In this document: piece by piece, positions 33,101 through 47,828 of the stretch
Numbering within the stretch: the first letter of the stretch is position 1
Layout: each line of letters opens with the position of its first letter
From: Strongylocentrotus droebachiensis
Lineage: Eukaryota; Echinodermata; Echinoidea; Camarodonta; Strongylocentrotidae
Assembly (NCBI GenBank): GCA_035222895.1
Contig: JAVYIG010007907.1
Span: 1 to 64,000 of the forward strand
Direction of reading: 5' to 3'
DNA: 64,000 nucleotides
The notes under the pieces: generated by a model
What the model was told of the DNA's origin: nothing
What the model saw: only the letters and a program-made list of their open reading frames with translations
The model's database searches: none
Program-made: the position numbers and the translations under genes

Positions 33101-34300
33101 CATCGAGCTACCATTCATCTACCATTCATCCACCACTCATCTACCATAGAGCCACCATTCATCTACCATAGAGCCACTATTCATCTACCATAGAGCCATC
33201 ATTTATCTACCATAGAGAAACCATTTAAATAACATAGAGCCACCATTCATCTACCATAGAGCCATCATTCATCTACCATAGAGCCACCATTCATCTACCA
33301 TAGAGTCACTATTCATCTACAATAGAGCTACCATTCATCTACCATTCACCCACCACTCATCTACCATAGAGCCACCATTCATCTACCATAGAGCCACCAT
33401 TCATCTACCATTCATCCACCATAGAGCCACCATTCATCCACCATAGAACAACCATTCATCTACAATAGAGCCACCATTTATCTACCATAGAGTCACTATT
33501 CATCTACCATAGAGCTACCATTCATCTACCATTCACCCACCACTCATCTACCATTCATCTACCATAGAGCCACCATTCATCTACCATAGAGCCACCATTC
33601 ATCTACCATATAGCCACCATTCATCTACCATAGAGCCACGACTCATCTACCATAGAGCCACCATTCATCTACCATAGAGCCACCATTCAACTACCATAGA
33701 GCCACCATTCATCTACCATAGAGCCATCATTCATCTACCATAGGGCCACCATTCATCTACCATTTATTCACCACTCATCTACCATTCATCTACCATAGAG
33801 CCACCATTCATCTACCATAGAGCCACCATTCATCTACCATAGAGCCACCATTCATCTACCATAGACCCACCATTCATCTACCATAGAGCCACCATTCATC
33901 TACCATAGAGCCACTATTCATCTCCATAGAGCTACCATTCATCTACCATTCACCCACCAACCATCTACCATTCATCTACCATAGAGCCACCATTCATCTA
34001 CCATAGAGCCACCATTCATCTACCATAGAGCCACCATTCATCTACCATAGACCCACCATTCATCTACCATAGAGCCACCATTCATCTACCATAGAGCCAC
34101 CATTCATCTACCATAGAGCTACCATTCATCTACCTTTCACCCACCACTCATCTACCATTCATCTACCATTTAAATACCATAGATTCACCATTTATATACC
34201 ATAGAGCCATCATTCATCTACCATAGAGCCACCATTCATCTACCATAGAGTCACTATTCATCTACCATAGAGCTACCATTCATCTACCATTCACCACCAC
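30149..34300 (+). repeat. sat1 segment with clustered single-base indels
   Basis: The segment is sat1, but thirteen single-base insertions or deletions break the 11-bp phase. They lie near 30158, 30187, 30305, 30348, 30664, 30708, 30719, 30864, 32801, 32935, 33076, 33924 and 34295. Examples are GAGCCCACC, CCATTTCATC, TCTACATAGAG and CATCTGACCA. The matching stretch of copy A (about 9,790-13,690) lacks them. The cluster covers the point near 30.3-30.4 kb where the monomer order jumps from one pattern to another. Consensus error at an assembly join is the likeliest reading. Confidence 0.8.
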
Positions 34301-37300
34301 TCATCTACCATAGAGCCACCATTCATCTACCATAGAGCCACCATTCATCTACCATTCATCCACCATAGAGCCACCATTCATCCACCATAGAACAACCATT
34401 CATCTACCATAGAGCCACCATTTATCTACCATAGAGTCACTATTCATCTACCATAGAGCTACCATTCATCTACCATTCACCCACCACTCATCTACCATTC
34501 ATCTACCATAGAGCCACCATTCATCTACCATAGAGCCACCATTCATCTACCATATAGCCACCATTCATCTACCATAGAGCCACGACTCATCTACCATAGA
34601 GCCACCATTCATCTACCATAGAGCCACCATTCAACTACCATAGAGCCACCATTCATCTACCATAGAGCCATCATTCATCTACCATAGGGCCACCATTCAT
34701 CTACCATTTATTCACCACTCATCTACCATTCATCTACCATAGAGCCACCATTCATCTACCATAGAGCCACCATTCATCTACCATAGAGCCACCATTCATC
34801 TACCATAGACCCACCATTCATCTACCATAGAGCCACCATTCATCTACCATAGAGCCACTATTCATCTACCATAGAGCTACCATTCATCTACCATTCACCC
34901 ACCACCCATCTACCATTCATCTACCATAGAGCCACCATTCATCTACCATAGAGCCACCATTCATCTACCATAGAGCCACCATTCATCTACCATAGACCCA
35001 CCATTCATCTACCATAGAGCCACCATTCATCTACCATAGAGCCACCATTCATCTACCATAGAGCTACCATTCATCTACCTTTCACCCACCACTCATCTAC
35101 CATTCATCTACCATTTAAATACCATAGAGCCACCATTTATATACCATAGAGCCACCATTCATCTACCATAGAGCCATCATTCATCTACCATATAGCCACC
35201 ATTCGTCTACCATAGAGCCACCATTCATCTACCATAGGGCCACCATTCATCTACAATAGAGCCACCATTCATCTACCATAGAGCCATTCATCTACCATAG
35301 AGCCACCATTCATCTACCATAGAGCTACCATTCATCTACCATAGAGCCACCATTCATCTACCATAGAGCCACCATTCATCTACTATAGAGCCACCATTCA
35401 TCTACCATAGAGCCACCATTCATCTACCATAGAGCCACTATTCATCCACCATAGAGCCACCATTCATCTACCATAGAGCCACCATTCATATACCATAGAG
35501 CCACCATTCATCTACCATAGAGCCACCATTCATCTACCATAGGGCTATCATTCATCTACCATTCATCCACCATTCATCTACCATAGAGCCACCATTCATC
35601 TACAATAGGGCTACCATTCATCTACCATTCTTCCACCATTCATCTACCATAGAGCCACCATTCATTTACCATAGGCCCACCAGTCTTCTACCATAGATCC
35701 ACCATTCTTCTACCATAGAGCCACCATTCATCTACCATAGAGCCACCATTCATCTACCATTCATCCACCATAGAGCCACCATTCATCCACCATAGAACAA
35801 CCATTCATCTACCATAGAGCCACCATTTATCTACCATAGAGTCACTATTCATCTACCATAGAGCTACCATTCATCTACCATTCACCCACCACTCATCTAC
35901 CATTCATCTACCATAGAGCCACCATTCATCTACCATAGAGCCACCATTCATCTACCATATAGCCACCATTCATCTACCATAGAGCCACGACTCATCTACC
36001 ATAGAGCCACCATTCATCTACCATAGAGCCACCATTCAACTACCATAGAGCCACCATTCATCTACCATAGAGCCATCATTCATCTACCATAGGGCCACCA
36101 TTCATCTACCATTTATTCACCACTCATCTACCATTCATCTACCATAGAGCCACCATTCATCTACCATAGACCCACCATTCATCTACCATAGAGCCACCAT
36201 TCATCTACCATAGAGCCACTATTCATCTACCATAGAGCTACCATTCATCTACCATTCACCCACCACCCATCTACCATTCATCTACCATAGAGCCACCATT
36301 CATCTACCATAGAGCCACCATTCATCTACCATAGAGCCACCATTCATCTACCATAGACCCACCATTCATCTACCATAGAGCCACCATTCATCTACCATAG
36401 AGCCACCATTCATCTACCATAGAGCTACCATTCATCTACCTTTCACCCACCACTCATCTACCATTCATCTACCATTTAAATACCATAGAGCCACCATTTA
36501 TATACCATAGAGCCACCATTCATCTACCATAGAGCCATCATTCATCTACCATATAGCCACCATTCGTCTACCATAGAGCCACCATTCATCTACCATAGGG
36601 CCACCATTCATCTACAATAGAGCCACCATTCATCTACCATAGAGCCATTCATCTACCATAGAGCCACCATTCATCTACCATAGAGCTACCATTCATCTAC
36701 CATAGAGCCACCATTCATCTACCATAGAGCCACCATTCATCTACTATAGAGCCACCATTCATCTACCATAGAGCCACCATTCATCTACCATAGAGCCACT
36801 ATTCATCCACCATAGAGCCACCATTCATCTACCATAGAGCCACCATTCATATACCATAGAGCCACCATTCATCTACCATAGAGCCACCATTCATCTACCA
36901 TAGGGCTATCATTCATCTACCATTCATCCACCATTCATCTACCATAGAGCCACCATTCATCTACAATAGGGCTACCATTCATCTACCATTCTTCCACCAT
37001 TCATCTACCATAGAGCCACCATTCATTTACCATAGGCCCACCAGTCTTCTACCATAGATCCACCATTCTTCTACCATAGAGCCACCATTCATCTACCATA
37101 GAGCCACCATTCATCTACCATAGAGCCACCATTCATCTACCATAGAGCCACCATTCATCTACCATAGGGCCACCATTCATCTACCATTTATTCACCACTC
37201 ATCTACCATTCATCTACCATAGAGCCACCATTCATCTACCATAGAGCCACCATTCATCTACCATAGAGCCACCATTCATCTACCATAGAGCCACCATTCA

Positions 37301-40300
37301 TCTACCATAGAGCTACCATTCATCTACCATTCACCCACCACTCATCTACCCTTCATCTACCATAGAGCCACCATTCATCTACCATAGAGCCATCATTCAT
37401 CTACCATAGGGCCACCATTCATCTACCATTTATTCACCACTCATCTACCATTCATCTACCATAGAGCCACCATTCATCTACCATAGAGCCACCATTCATC
37501 TACCATAGAGCCACCATTCATCTACCATCGAGCTACCATTCATCTACCATTCATCCACCACTCATCTACTATAGAGCCACCATTCATCTACCATAGAGCC
37601 ATCATTAATATACCATAGAGCCACCATTCATCTACCATAGAGCCACTATTCATCTACCATAGAGCCATCATTTATCTACCATAGAGAAACCATTTAAATA
37701 ACATAGAGCCACCATTCATCTACCATAGAGCCATCATTCATCTACCATAGAGCCACCATTCATCTACCATAGAGTCACTATTCATCTACCATAGAGCTAC
37801 CATTCATCTACCATTCACCCACCACTCATCTACCATTCATCTACCATAGAGCCACCATTCATCTACCATTCATCCACCATAGAGCCACCATTCATCCACC
37901 ATAGAACAACCATTCATCTACCATAGAGCCACCATTTATCTACCATAGAGTCACTATTCATCTACCATAGAGCTACCATTCATTTACCATTCACCCACCA
38001 CTCATCTACCATTCATCTACCATAGAGCCACCATTCATCTACCATAGAGCCACCATTCATCTACCATATAGCCACCATTCATCTACCATAGAGCCACGAC
38101 TCATCTACCATAGAGCCACCATTCATCTACCATTGAGCCACCATTCAACTACCATAGAGCCACCATTCATCTACCATAGAGCCATCATTCATCTACCATA
38201 GGGCCACCATTCATCTACCATTTATTCACCACTTATCTACCATTCATCTACCATAGAGCCACCATTCATCTACCATAGAGCCACCATTCATCTACCATAG
38301 AGCCACCATTCATCTACCATAGACCCACCATTCATCTACCATAGAGCCACCATTCATATACCATAGAGCCACTATTCATCTACCATAGAGCTACCATTCA
38401 TCTACCATTCACCCACCACTCATCTACCATTCATCTACCATAGAGCCACCATTCATCTACCATAGAGCCACAATTCATCTACCATAGAGCCACCATTCAT
38501 CTACCATAGACCCACCATTCATCTACCATAGAGCCACCATTCATCTACCATAGAGCCACCATTCATCTACCATAGAGCTACCATTCATCTACCATAGAGC
38601 CACCATTCATCTACCATAGAGCCACCATTCATCTACCATAGGGCCACCATTCATCTACCATTTATTCACCACTCATCTACCATTCATCTACCATAGAGCC
38701 ACCATTCATCTACCATAGAGCCACCATTCATCTACCATAGAGCCACCATTCATCTACCATCGAGCTACCATTCATCTACCATTCATCCACCACTCATCTA
38801 CCATAGAGCCACCATTCATCTACCATAGAGCCATCATTAATATACCATAGAGCCACCATTCATCTACCATAGAGCCACTATTCATCTACCATAGAGCCAT
38901 CATTTATCTACCATAGAGAAACCATTTAAATAACATAGAGCCACCATTCATCTACCATAGAGCCATCATTCATCTACCATAGAGCCACCATTCATCTACC
39001 ATAGAGTCACTATTCATCTACCATAGAGCTACCATTCATCTACCATTCACCCACCACTCATCTACCATTCATCTACCATAGAGCCACCATTCATCTACCA
39101 TAGAGCCACCATTCATCTACCATAGAGCCACCATTCATCTACCATTCATCCACCATAGAGCCACCATTCATCCACCATAGAACAACCATTCATCTACCAT
39201 AGAGCCACCATTTATCTACCATAGAGTCACTATTCATCTACCATAGAGCCACCATTCATCTACCATAGAGCTACCATTCATCTACCATTCACCCACCACT
39301 CATCTACCCTTTATCTACCATAGAGCCACCATTCATCTACCATAGAGCCATCATTCATCTACCATTATAGCCATCATTCATCTACCATAGAGCCATCATT
39401 CATCTACCATAGAGCCACCATTCATCTACCATAGAGCCACCATTCATCTACCATAGAGCCACCATTCATCTACCATAGAGCCACCATTCATCTACCATAG
39501 GGCCACCATTCATCTACCATTTATTCACCACTCATCTACCATTCATCTACCATAGAGCCACCATTCATCTACCATAGAGCCACCATTCATCTACCATAGA
39601 GCCACCATTCATCTACCATCGAGCTACCATTCATCTACCATTCATCCACCACTCATCTACCATAGAGCCACCATTCATCTACCATAGAGCCATCATTAAT
39701 ATACCATAGAGCCACCATTCATCTACCATAGAGCCACTATTCATCTACCATAGAGCCATCATTTATCTACCATAGAGAAACCATTTAAATAACATAGAGC
39801 CACCATTCATCTACCATAGAGCCATCATTCATCTACCATAGAGCCACCATTCATCTACCATAGAGTCACTATTCATCTACCATAGAGCTACCATTCATCT
39901 ACCATTCACCCACCACTCATCTACCATTCATCTACCATAGAGCCACCATTCATCTACCATAGAGCCACCATTCATCTACCATAGAGCCACCATTCATCTA
40001 CCATTCATCCACCATAGAGCCACCATTCATCCACCATAGAACAACCATTCATCTACCATAGAGCCACCATTTATCTACCATAGAGTCACTATTCATCTAC
40101 CATAGAGCTACCATTCATTTACCATTCACCCACCACTCATCTACCATTCATCTACCATAGAGCCACCATTCATCTACCATAGAGCCACCATTCATCTACC
40201 ATATAGCCACCATTCATCTACCATAGAGCCACGACTCATCTACCATAGAGCCACCATTCATCTACCATTGAGCCACCATTCAACTACCATAGAGCCACCA

Positions 40301-43300
40301 TTCATCTACCATAGAGCCATCATTCATCTACCATAGGGCCACCATTCATCTACCATTTATTCACCACTTATCTACCATTCATCTACCATAGAGCCACCAT
40401 TCATCTACCATAGAGCCACCATTCATCTACCATAGAGCCACCATTCATCTACCATAGACCCACCATTCATCTACCATAGAGCCACCATTCATATACCATA
40501 GAGCCACTATTCATCTACCATAGAGCCACCATTCATCTACCATAGAGCCACCATTCATCTACCATATAGCCACCATTCATCTACCATAGAGCCACGACTC
40601 ATCTACCATAGAGCCACCATTCATCTACCATTGAGCCACCATTCAACTACCATAGAGCCACCATTCATCTACCATAGAGCCACCATTCATCTACCATTTA
40701 TTCACCACTTATCTACCATTCATCTACCATAGAGCCACCATTCATCTACCATAGAGCCACGACTCATCTACCATAGAGCCACCATTCATCTACCATTGAG
40801 CCACCATTCAACTACCATAGAGCCACCATTCATCTACCATAGAGCCATCATTCATCTACCATAGGGCCACCATTCATCTACCATTTATTCACCACTTATC
40901 TACCATTCATCTACCATAGAGCCACCATTCATCTACCATAGAGCCACCATTCATCTACCATAGAGCCACCATTCATCTACCATAGACCCACCATTCATCT
41001 ACCATAGAGCCACCATTCATATACCATAGAGCCACTATTCATCTACCATAGAGCTACCATTCATCTACCATTCACCCACCACTCATCTACCATTCATCTA
41101 CCATAGAGCCACCATTCATCTACCATAGAGCCACAATTCATCTACCATAGAGCCACCATTCATCTACCATAGACCCACCATTCATCTACCATAGAGCCAC
41201 CATTCATCTACCATAGAGCCACCATTCATCTACCATAGAGCTACCATTCATCTACCATAGAGCCACCATTCATCTACCATAGAGCCACCATTCATCTACC
41301 ATAGGGCCACCATTCATCTACCATTTATTCACCACTCATCTACCATTCATCTACCATAGAGCCACCATTCATCTACCATAGAGCCACCATTCATCTACCA
41401 TAGAGCCACCATTCATCTACCATCGAGCTACCATTCATCTACCATTCATCCACCACTCATCTACCATAGAGCCACCATTCATCTACCATAGAGCCATCAT
41501 TAATATACCATAGAGCCACCATTCATCTACCATAGAGCCACTATTCATCTACCATAGAGCCATCATTTATCTACCATAGAGAAACCATTTAAATAACATA
41601 GAGCCACCATTCATCTACCATAGAGCCATCATTCATCTACCATAGAGCCACCATTCATCTACCATAGAGTCACTATTCATCTACCATAGAGCTACCATTC
41701 ATCTACCATTCACCCACCACTCATCTACCATTCATCTACCATAGAGCCACCATTCATCTACCATAGAGCCACCATTCATCTACCATAGAGCCACCATTCA
41801 TCTACCATTCATCCACCATAGAGCCACCATTCATCCACCATAGAACAACCATTCATCTACCATAGAGCCACCATTTATCTACCATAGAGTCACTATTCAT
41901 CTACCATAGAGCTACCATTCATCTACCATTCACCCACCACTCATCTACCATTCATCTACCATAGAGCCACCATTCATCTACCATAGGGCTACCATTCATC
42001 TACCATTCATCCACCATTCATCTACCATAGAGCCACCATTCATCTACCATAGAGCCACCATTCATCTACCATAGACCCACCATTCATCTACCATAGAGCC
42101 ACCATTCATCTACCATAGAGCCACAATTCATCTACCATAGGGCCACCATTCATCTACCATTTATTCACCACTCATCTACCATTCATCTACCATAGAGCCA
42201 CCATTCATCTACCATAGAGCCACCATTCATCTACCATAGAGCCACCATTCATCTACCATAGACCCACCATTCATCTACCATAGAGCCACCATTCATCTAC
42301 CATAGAGCCACTATTCATCTACCATAGAGCTACCATTCATCTACCATTCACCCACCACTCATCTACCATTCATCTACCATAGAGCCACCATTCATCTACC
42401 ATAGAGCCACAATTCATCTACCATAGAGCCACCATTCATCTACCATAGACCCACCATTCATCTACCATAGAGCCACCATTCATCTACCATAGAGCCACCA
42501 TTCATCTACCATAGAGCTACCATTCATCTACCATTCACCCACCACTCATCTACCATTCATCTACCATAGAGCCACCAATCATCTACCATAGAGCCACCAT
42601 TCATCTACCATAGAGCCACCATTCATCTACCATAGAGCCACCATTCATCTACCATAGAGCCACCATTCATCTACCATAGAGAAACCATTTAAATACCATA
42701 GAGCCACCATTTATATACCATAGAGCCACCATTCATCTACCATAGAGCCATCATTCATCTACCATATAGCCACCATTCATCTACCATAGAGTCACCATTC
42801 ATCTACCATAGAGCCACCATTCATCTACAATAGAGCCACCATTCATCTACCATAGAGCCATTCATCTACCATAGAGCCACCATTCATCTACCATAGAGCT
42901 ACCATTCATCTACCATAGAGCCACCATTCATCTACCATAGAGCCACCATTCATCTACCATAGAGCCACCATTCATCTACCATAGAGCCACCATTCATCTA
43001 CCATAGAGCCACTATTCATCCACCATAGAGCCACCATTCATCTACCATAGAGCCACCATTCATATACCATAGAGCCACCATTCATCTACCATAGAGCCAC
43101 CATTCATCTACCATAGGGCTATCATTCATCTACCATTCATCCACCATTCATCTACCATAGAGCCACCATTCATCTACCATAGAGCCACCATTCATCTACC
43201 ATAGACCCACCATTCATCTACCATAGAGCCACCATTCATCTACCATAGAGCCACAATTCATCTACCATAGGGCTACCATTCATCTACCATTCATCCACCA

Positions 43301-46300
43301 TTCATCTACCATAGAGCCACCATTCATCTACCTTAGAGCCACCATTCATCTACCATAGACCCACCATTCATCTACCATAGAGCCACCATTCATCTACCAT
43401 AGAGCCACTATTCATCTACCATAGAGCTACCATTCATCTACCATTCACCCACCACTCATCTACCATTCATCTACCATAGAGCCACCATTCATCTACCATA
43501 GAGCCACAATTCATCTACCATAGAGCCACCATTCATCTACCATAGACCCACCATTCATCTACCATAGAGCCACCATTCATCTACCATAGAACCACCATTC
43601 ATCTACCATAGAGCTACCATTCATCTACCATTCACCCACCACTCATCTACCATTCATCTACCATAGAGCCACCAATCATCTACCATAGAGCCACCATTCA
43701 TCTACCATAGAGCCACCATTCATCTACCATAGAGCCACTATTCATCCACCATAGAGCCACCATTCATCTACCATAGAGCCACCATTCATATACCATAGAG
43801 CCACCATTCATCTACCATAGAGCCACCATTCATCTACAATAGGGCTACCATTCATCTACCATTCTTCCACCATTCATCTACCATAGAGCCACCATTCATT
43901 TACCATAGGCCCACCAGTCTTCTACCATAGATCCACCATTCATCTACCATAGAGCCACCATTCATCTACCATAGAGCCACCATTCATCTACCATAGAGCC
44001 ACCATTCATCTACCATAGAGCCACCATTCATCTACCATAGGGCCACCATTCATCTACCATTTATTCACCACTCATCTACCATTCATCTACCATAGAGCCA
44101 CCATTCATCTACCATAGAGCCACCATTCATCTACCATAGAGCCACCATTCATCTACCATAGAGCCACCATTCATCTACCATAGAGCTACCATTCATCTAC
44201 CATTCACCCACCACTCATCTACCCTTCATCTACCATAGAGCCACCATTCATCTACCATAGAGCCATCATTCATCTACCATTATAGCCATCATTCATCTAC
44301 CATAGAGCCATCATTCATCTACCATAGAGCCACCATTCATCTACCATAGAGCCACCATTCATCTACCATAGAGCCACCATTCATCTACCATAGAGCCACC
44401 ATTCATCTACCATAGGGCCACCATTCATCTACCATTTATTCACCACTCATCTACCATTCATCTACCATAGAGCCACCATTCATCTACCATAGAGCCACCA
44501 TTCATCTACCATAGAGCCACCATTCATCTACCATAGAGCCACCATTCATCTACCATAGAGCTACCATTCATCTACCATTCACCCACCACTCATCTACCAT
44601 TCATCTACCATAGAGCCACCATTCATCTACCATAGAGCCATCATTCATCTACCATATAGCCATCTTTCATCTACCATAGAGCCACCATTCATCTACCATA
44701 GAGCCAACATTCATCTACCATAGGGCTATCATTCATCTACCATTCATCCACCATTCATCTACCATAGAGCCACCATTCATCTACAATAGGGCTACCATTC
44801 ATCTACCATTCTTCCACCATTCATCTACCATAGAGCCACCATTCATTTACCATAGGCCCACCAGTCTTCTACCATAGATCCACCATTCATCTACCATAGA
44901 GCCACCATTCATCTACCATAGAGCCACCATTCATCTACCATAGAGCCACCATTCATCTACCATAGAGCCACCATTCATCTACCATAGGGCCACCATTCAT
45001 CTACCATTTATTCACCACTCATCTACCATTCATCTACCATAGAGCCACCATTCATCTACCATAGAGCCACCATTCATCTACCATAGAGCCACCATTCATC
45101 TACCATAGAGCCACCATTCATCTACCATAGAGCTACCATTCATCTACCATTCACCCACCACTCATCTACCCTTCATCTACCATAGAGCCACCATTCATCT
45201 ACCATAGAGCCATCATTCATCTACCATTATAGCCATCATTCATCTACCATAGAGCCATCATTCATCTACCATAGAGCCACCATTCATCTACCATAGAGCC
45301 ACCATTCATCTACCATAGAGCCACCATTCATCTACCATAGAGCCACCATTCATCTACCATAGGGCCACCATTCATCTACCATTTATTCACCACTCATCTA
45401 CCATTCATCTACCATAGAGCCACCATTCATCTACCATAGAGCCACCATTCATCTACCATAGAGCCACCATTCATCTACCATCGAGCTACCATTCATCTAC
45501 CATTCATCCACCACTCATCTACCATAGAGCCACCATTCATCTACCATAGAGCCATCATTAATATACCATAGAGCCACCATTCATCTACCATAGAGCCACT
45601 ATTCATCTACCATAGAGCCATCATTTATCTACCATAGAGAAACCATTTAAATAACATAGAGCCACCATTCATCTACCATAGAGCCATCATTCATCTACCA
45701 TAGAGCCACCATTCATCTACCATAGAGTCACTATTCATCTACCATAGAGCTACCATTCATCTACCATTCACCCACCACTCATCTACCATTCATCTACCAT
45801 AGAGCCACCATTCATCTACCATAGAGCCACCATTCATCTACCATAGAGCCACCATTCATCTACCATTCATCCACCATAGAGCCACCATTCATCCACCATA
45901 GAACAACCATTCATCTACCATAGAGCCACCATTTATCTACCATAGAGTCACTACTCATCTACCATAGAGCTACCATTCATTTACCATTCACCCACCACTC
46001 ATCTACCATTCATCTACCATAGAGCCACCATTCATCTACCATAGAGCCACCATTCATCTACCATATAGCCACCATTCATCTACCATAGAGCCACGACTCA
46101 TCTACCATAGAGCCACCATTCATCTACCATTGAGCCACCATTCAACTACCATAGAGCCACCATTCATCTACCATAGAGCCATCATTCATCTACCATAGGG
46201 CCACCATTCATCTACCATTTATTCACCACTTATCTACCATTCATCTACCATAGAGCCACCATTCATCTACCATAGAGCTACCATTCATCTACCTTTCACC

Positions 46301-47828
46301 CACCACTCATCTACCATTCATCTACCATTTAAATACCATAGAGCCACCATTTATATACCATAGAGCCATCATTCATCTACCATAGAGCCACCATTCATCT
46401 ACCATAGAGTCACTATTCATCTACCATAGAGCTACCATTCATCTACCATTCACCCACCACTCATCTACCATAGAGCCACCATTCATCTACCATAGAGCCA
46501 CCATTCATCTACCATTCATCCACCATAGAGCCACCATTCATCCACCATAGAACAACCATTCATCTACCATAGAGCCACCATTTATCTACCATAGAGTCAC
46601 TATTCATCTACCATAGAGCTACCATTCATCTACCATTCACCCACCACTCATCTACCATTCATCTACCATAGAGCCACCATTCATCTACCATAGAGCCACC
46701 ATTCATCTACCATATAGCCACCATTCATCTACCATAGAGCCACGACTCATCTACCATAGAGCCACCATTCATCTACCATAGAGCCACCATTCAACTACCA
46801 TAGAGCCACCATTCATCTACCATAGAGCCATCATTCATCTACCATAGGGCCACCATTCATCTACCATTTATTCACCACTCATCTACCATTCATCTACCAT
46901 AGAGCCACCATTCATCTACCATAGACCCACCATTCATCTACCATAGAGCCACCATTCATCTACCATAGAGCCACTATTCATCTACCATAGAGCTACCATT
47001 CATCTACCATTCACCCACCACCCATCTACCATTCATCTACCATAGAGCCACCATTCATCTACCATAGAGCCACCATTCATCTACCATAGAGCCACCATTC
47101 ATCTACCATAGACCCACCATTCATCTACCATAGAGCCACCATTCATCTACCATAGAGCCACCATTCATCTACCATAGAGCTACCATTCATCTACCTTTCA
47201 CCCACCACTCATCTACCATTCATCTACCATTTAAATACCATAGAGCCACCATTTATATACCATAGAGCCACCATTCATCTACCATAGAGCCATCATTCAT
47301 CTACCATATAGCCACCATTCGTCTACCATAGAGCCACCATTCATCTACCATAGGGCCACCATTCATCTACAATAGAGCCACCATTCATCTACCATAGAGC
47401 CATTCATCTACCATAGAGCCACCATTCATCTACCATAGAGCTACCATTCATCTACCATAGAGCCACCATTCATCTACCATAGAGCCACCATTCATCTACT
47501 ATAGAGCCACCATTCATCTACCATAGAGCCACCATTCATCTACCATAGAGCCACTATTCATCCACCATAGAGCCACCATTCATCTACCATAGAGCCACCA
47601 TTCATATACCATAGAGCCACCATTCATCTACCATAGAGCCACCATTCATCTACCATAGGGCTATCATTCATCTACCATTCATCCACCATTCATCTACCAT
47701 AGAGCCACCATTCATCTACAATAGGGCTACCATTCATCTACCATTCTTCCACCATTCATCTACCATAGAGCCACCATTCATTTACCATAGGCCCACCAGT
47801 CTTCTACCATAGATCCACCATTCTTCTA
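30400..47828 (+). repeat. sat1 very large repeat, copy B
   Basis: This is the second copy of the large repeat: offset about 20,615 bp from copy A up to about 34.8 kb, and 17,680 bp after that. From about 34.3 kb onward the 11-bp phase is clean again. It carries the same defects as copy A, for example GAGCCATTCATC at 35281 and ATTCGTCTACC at 35201, so it descends from the same array rather than from parallel expansion. Confidence 0.8.
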
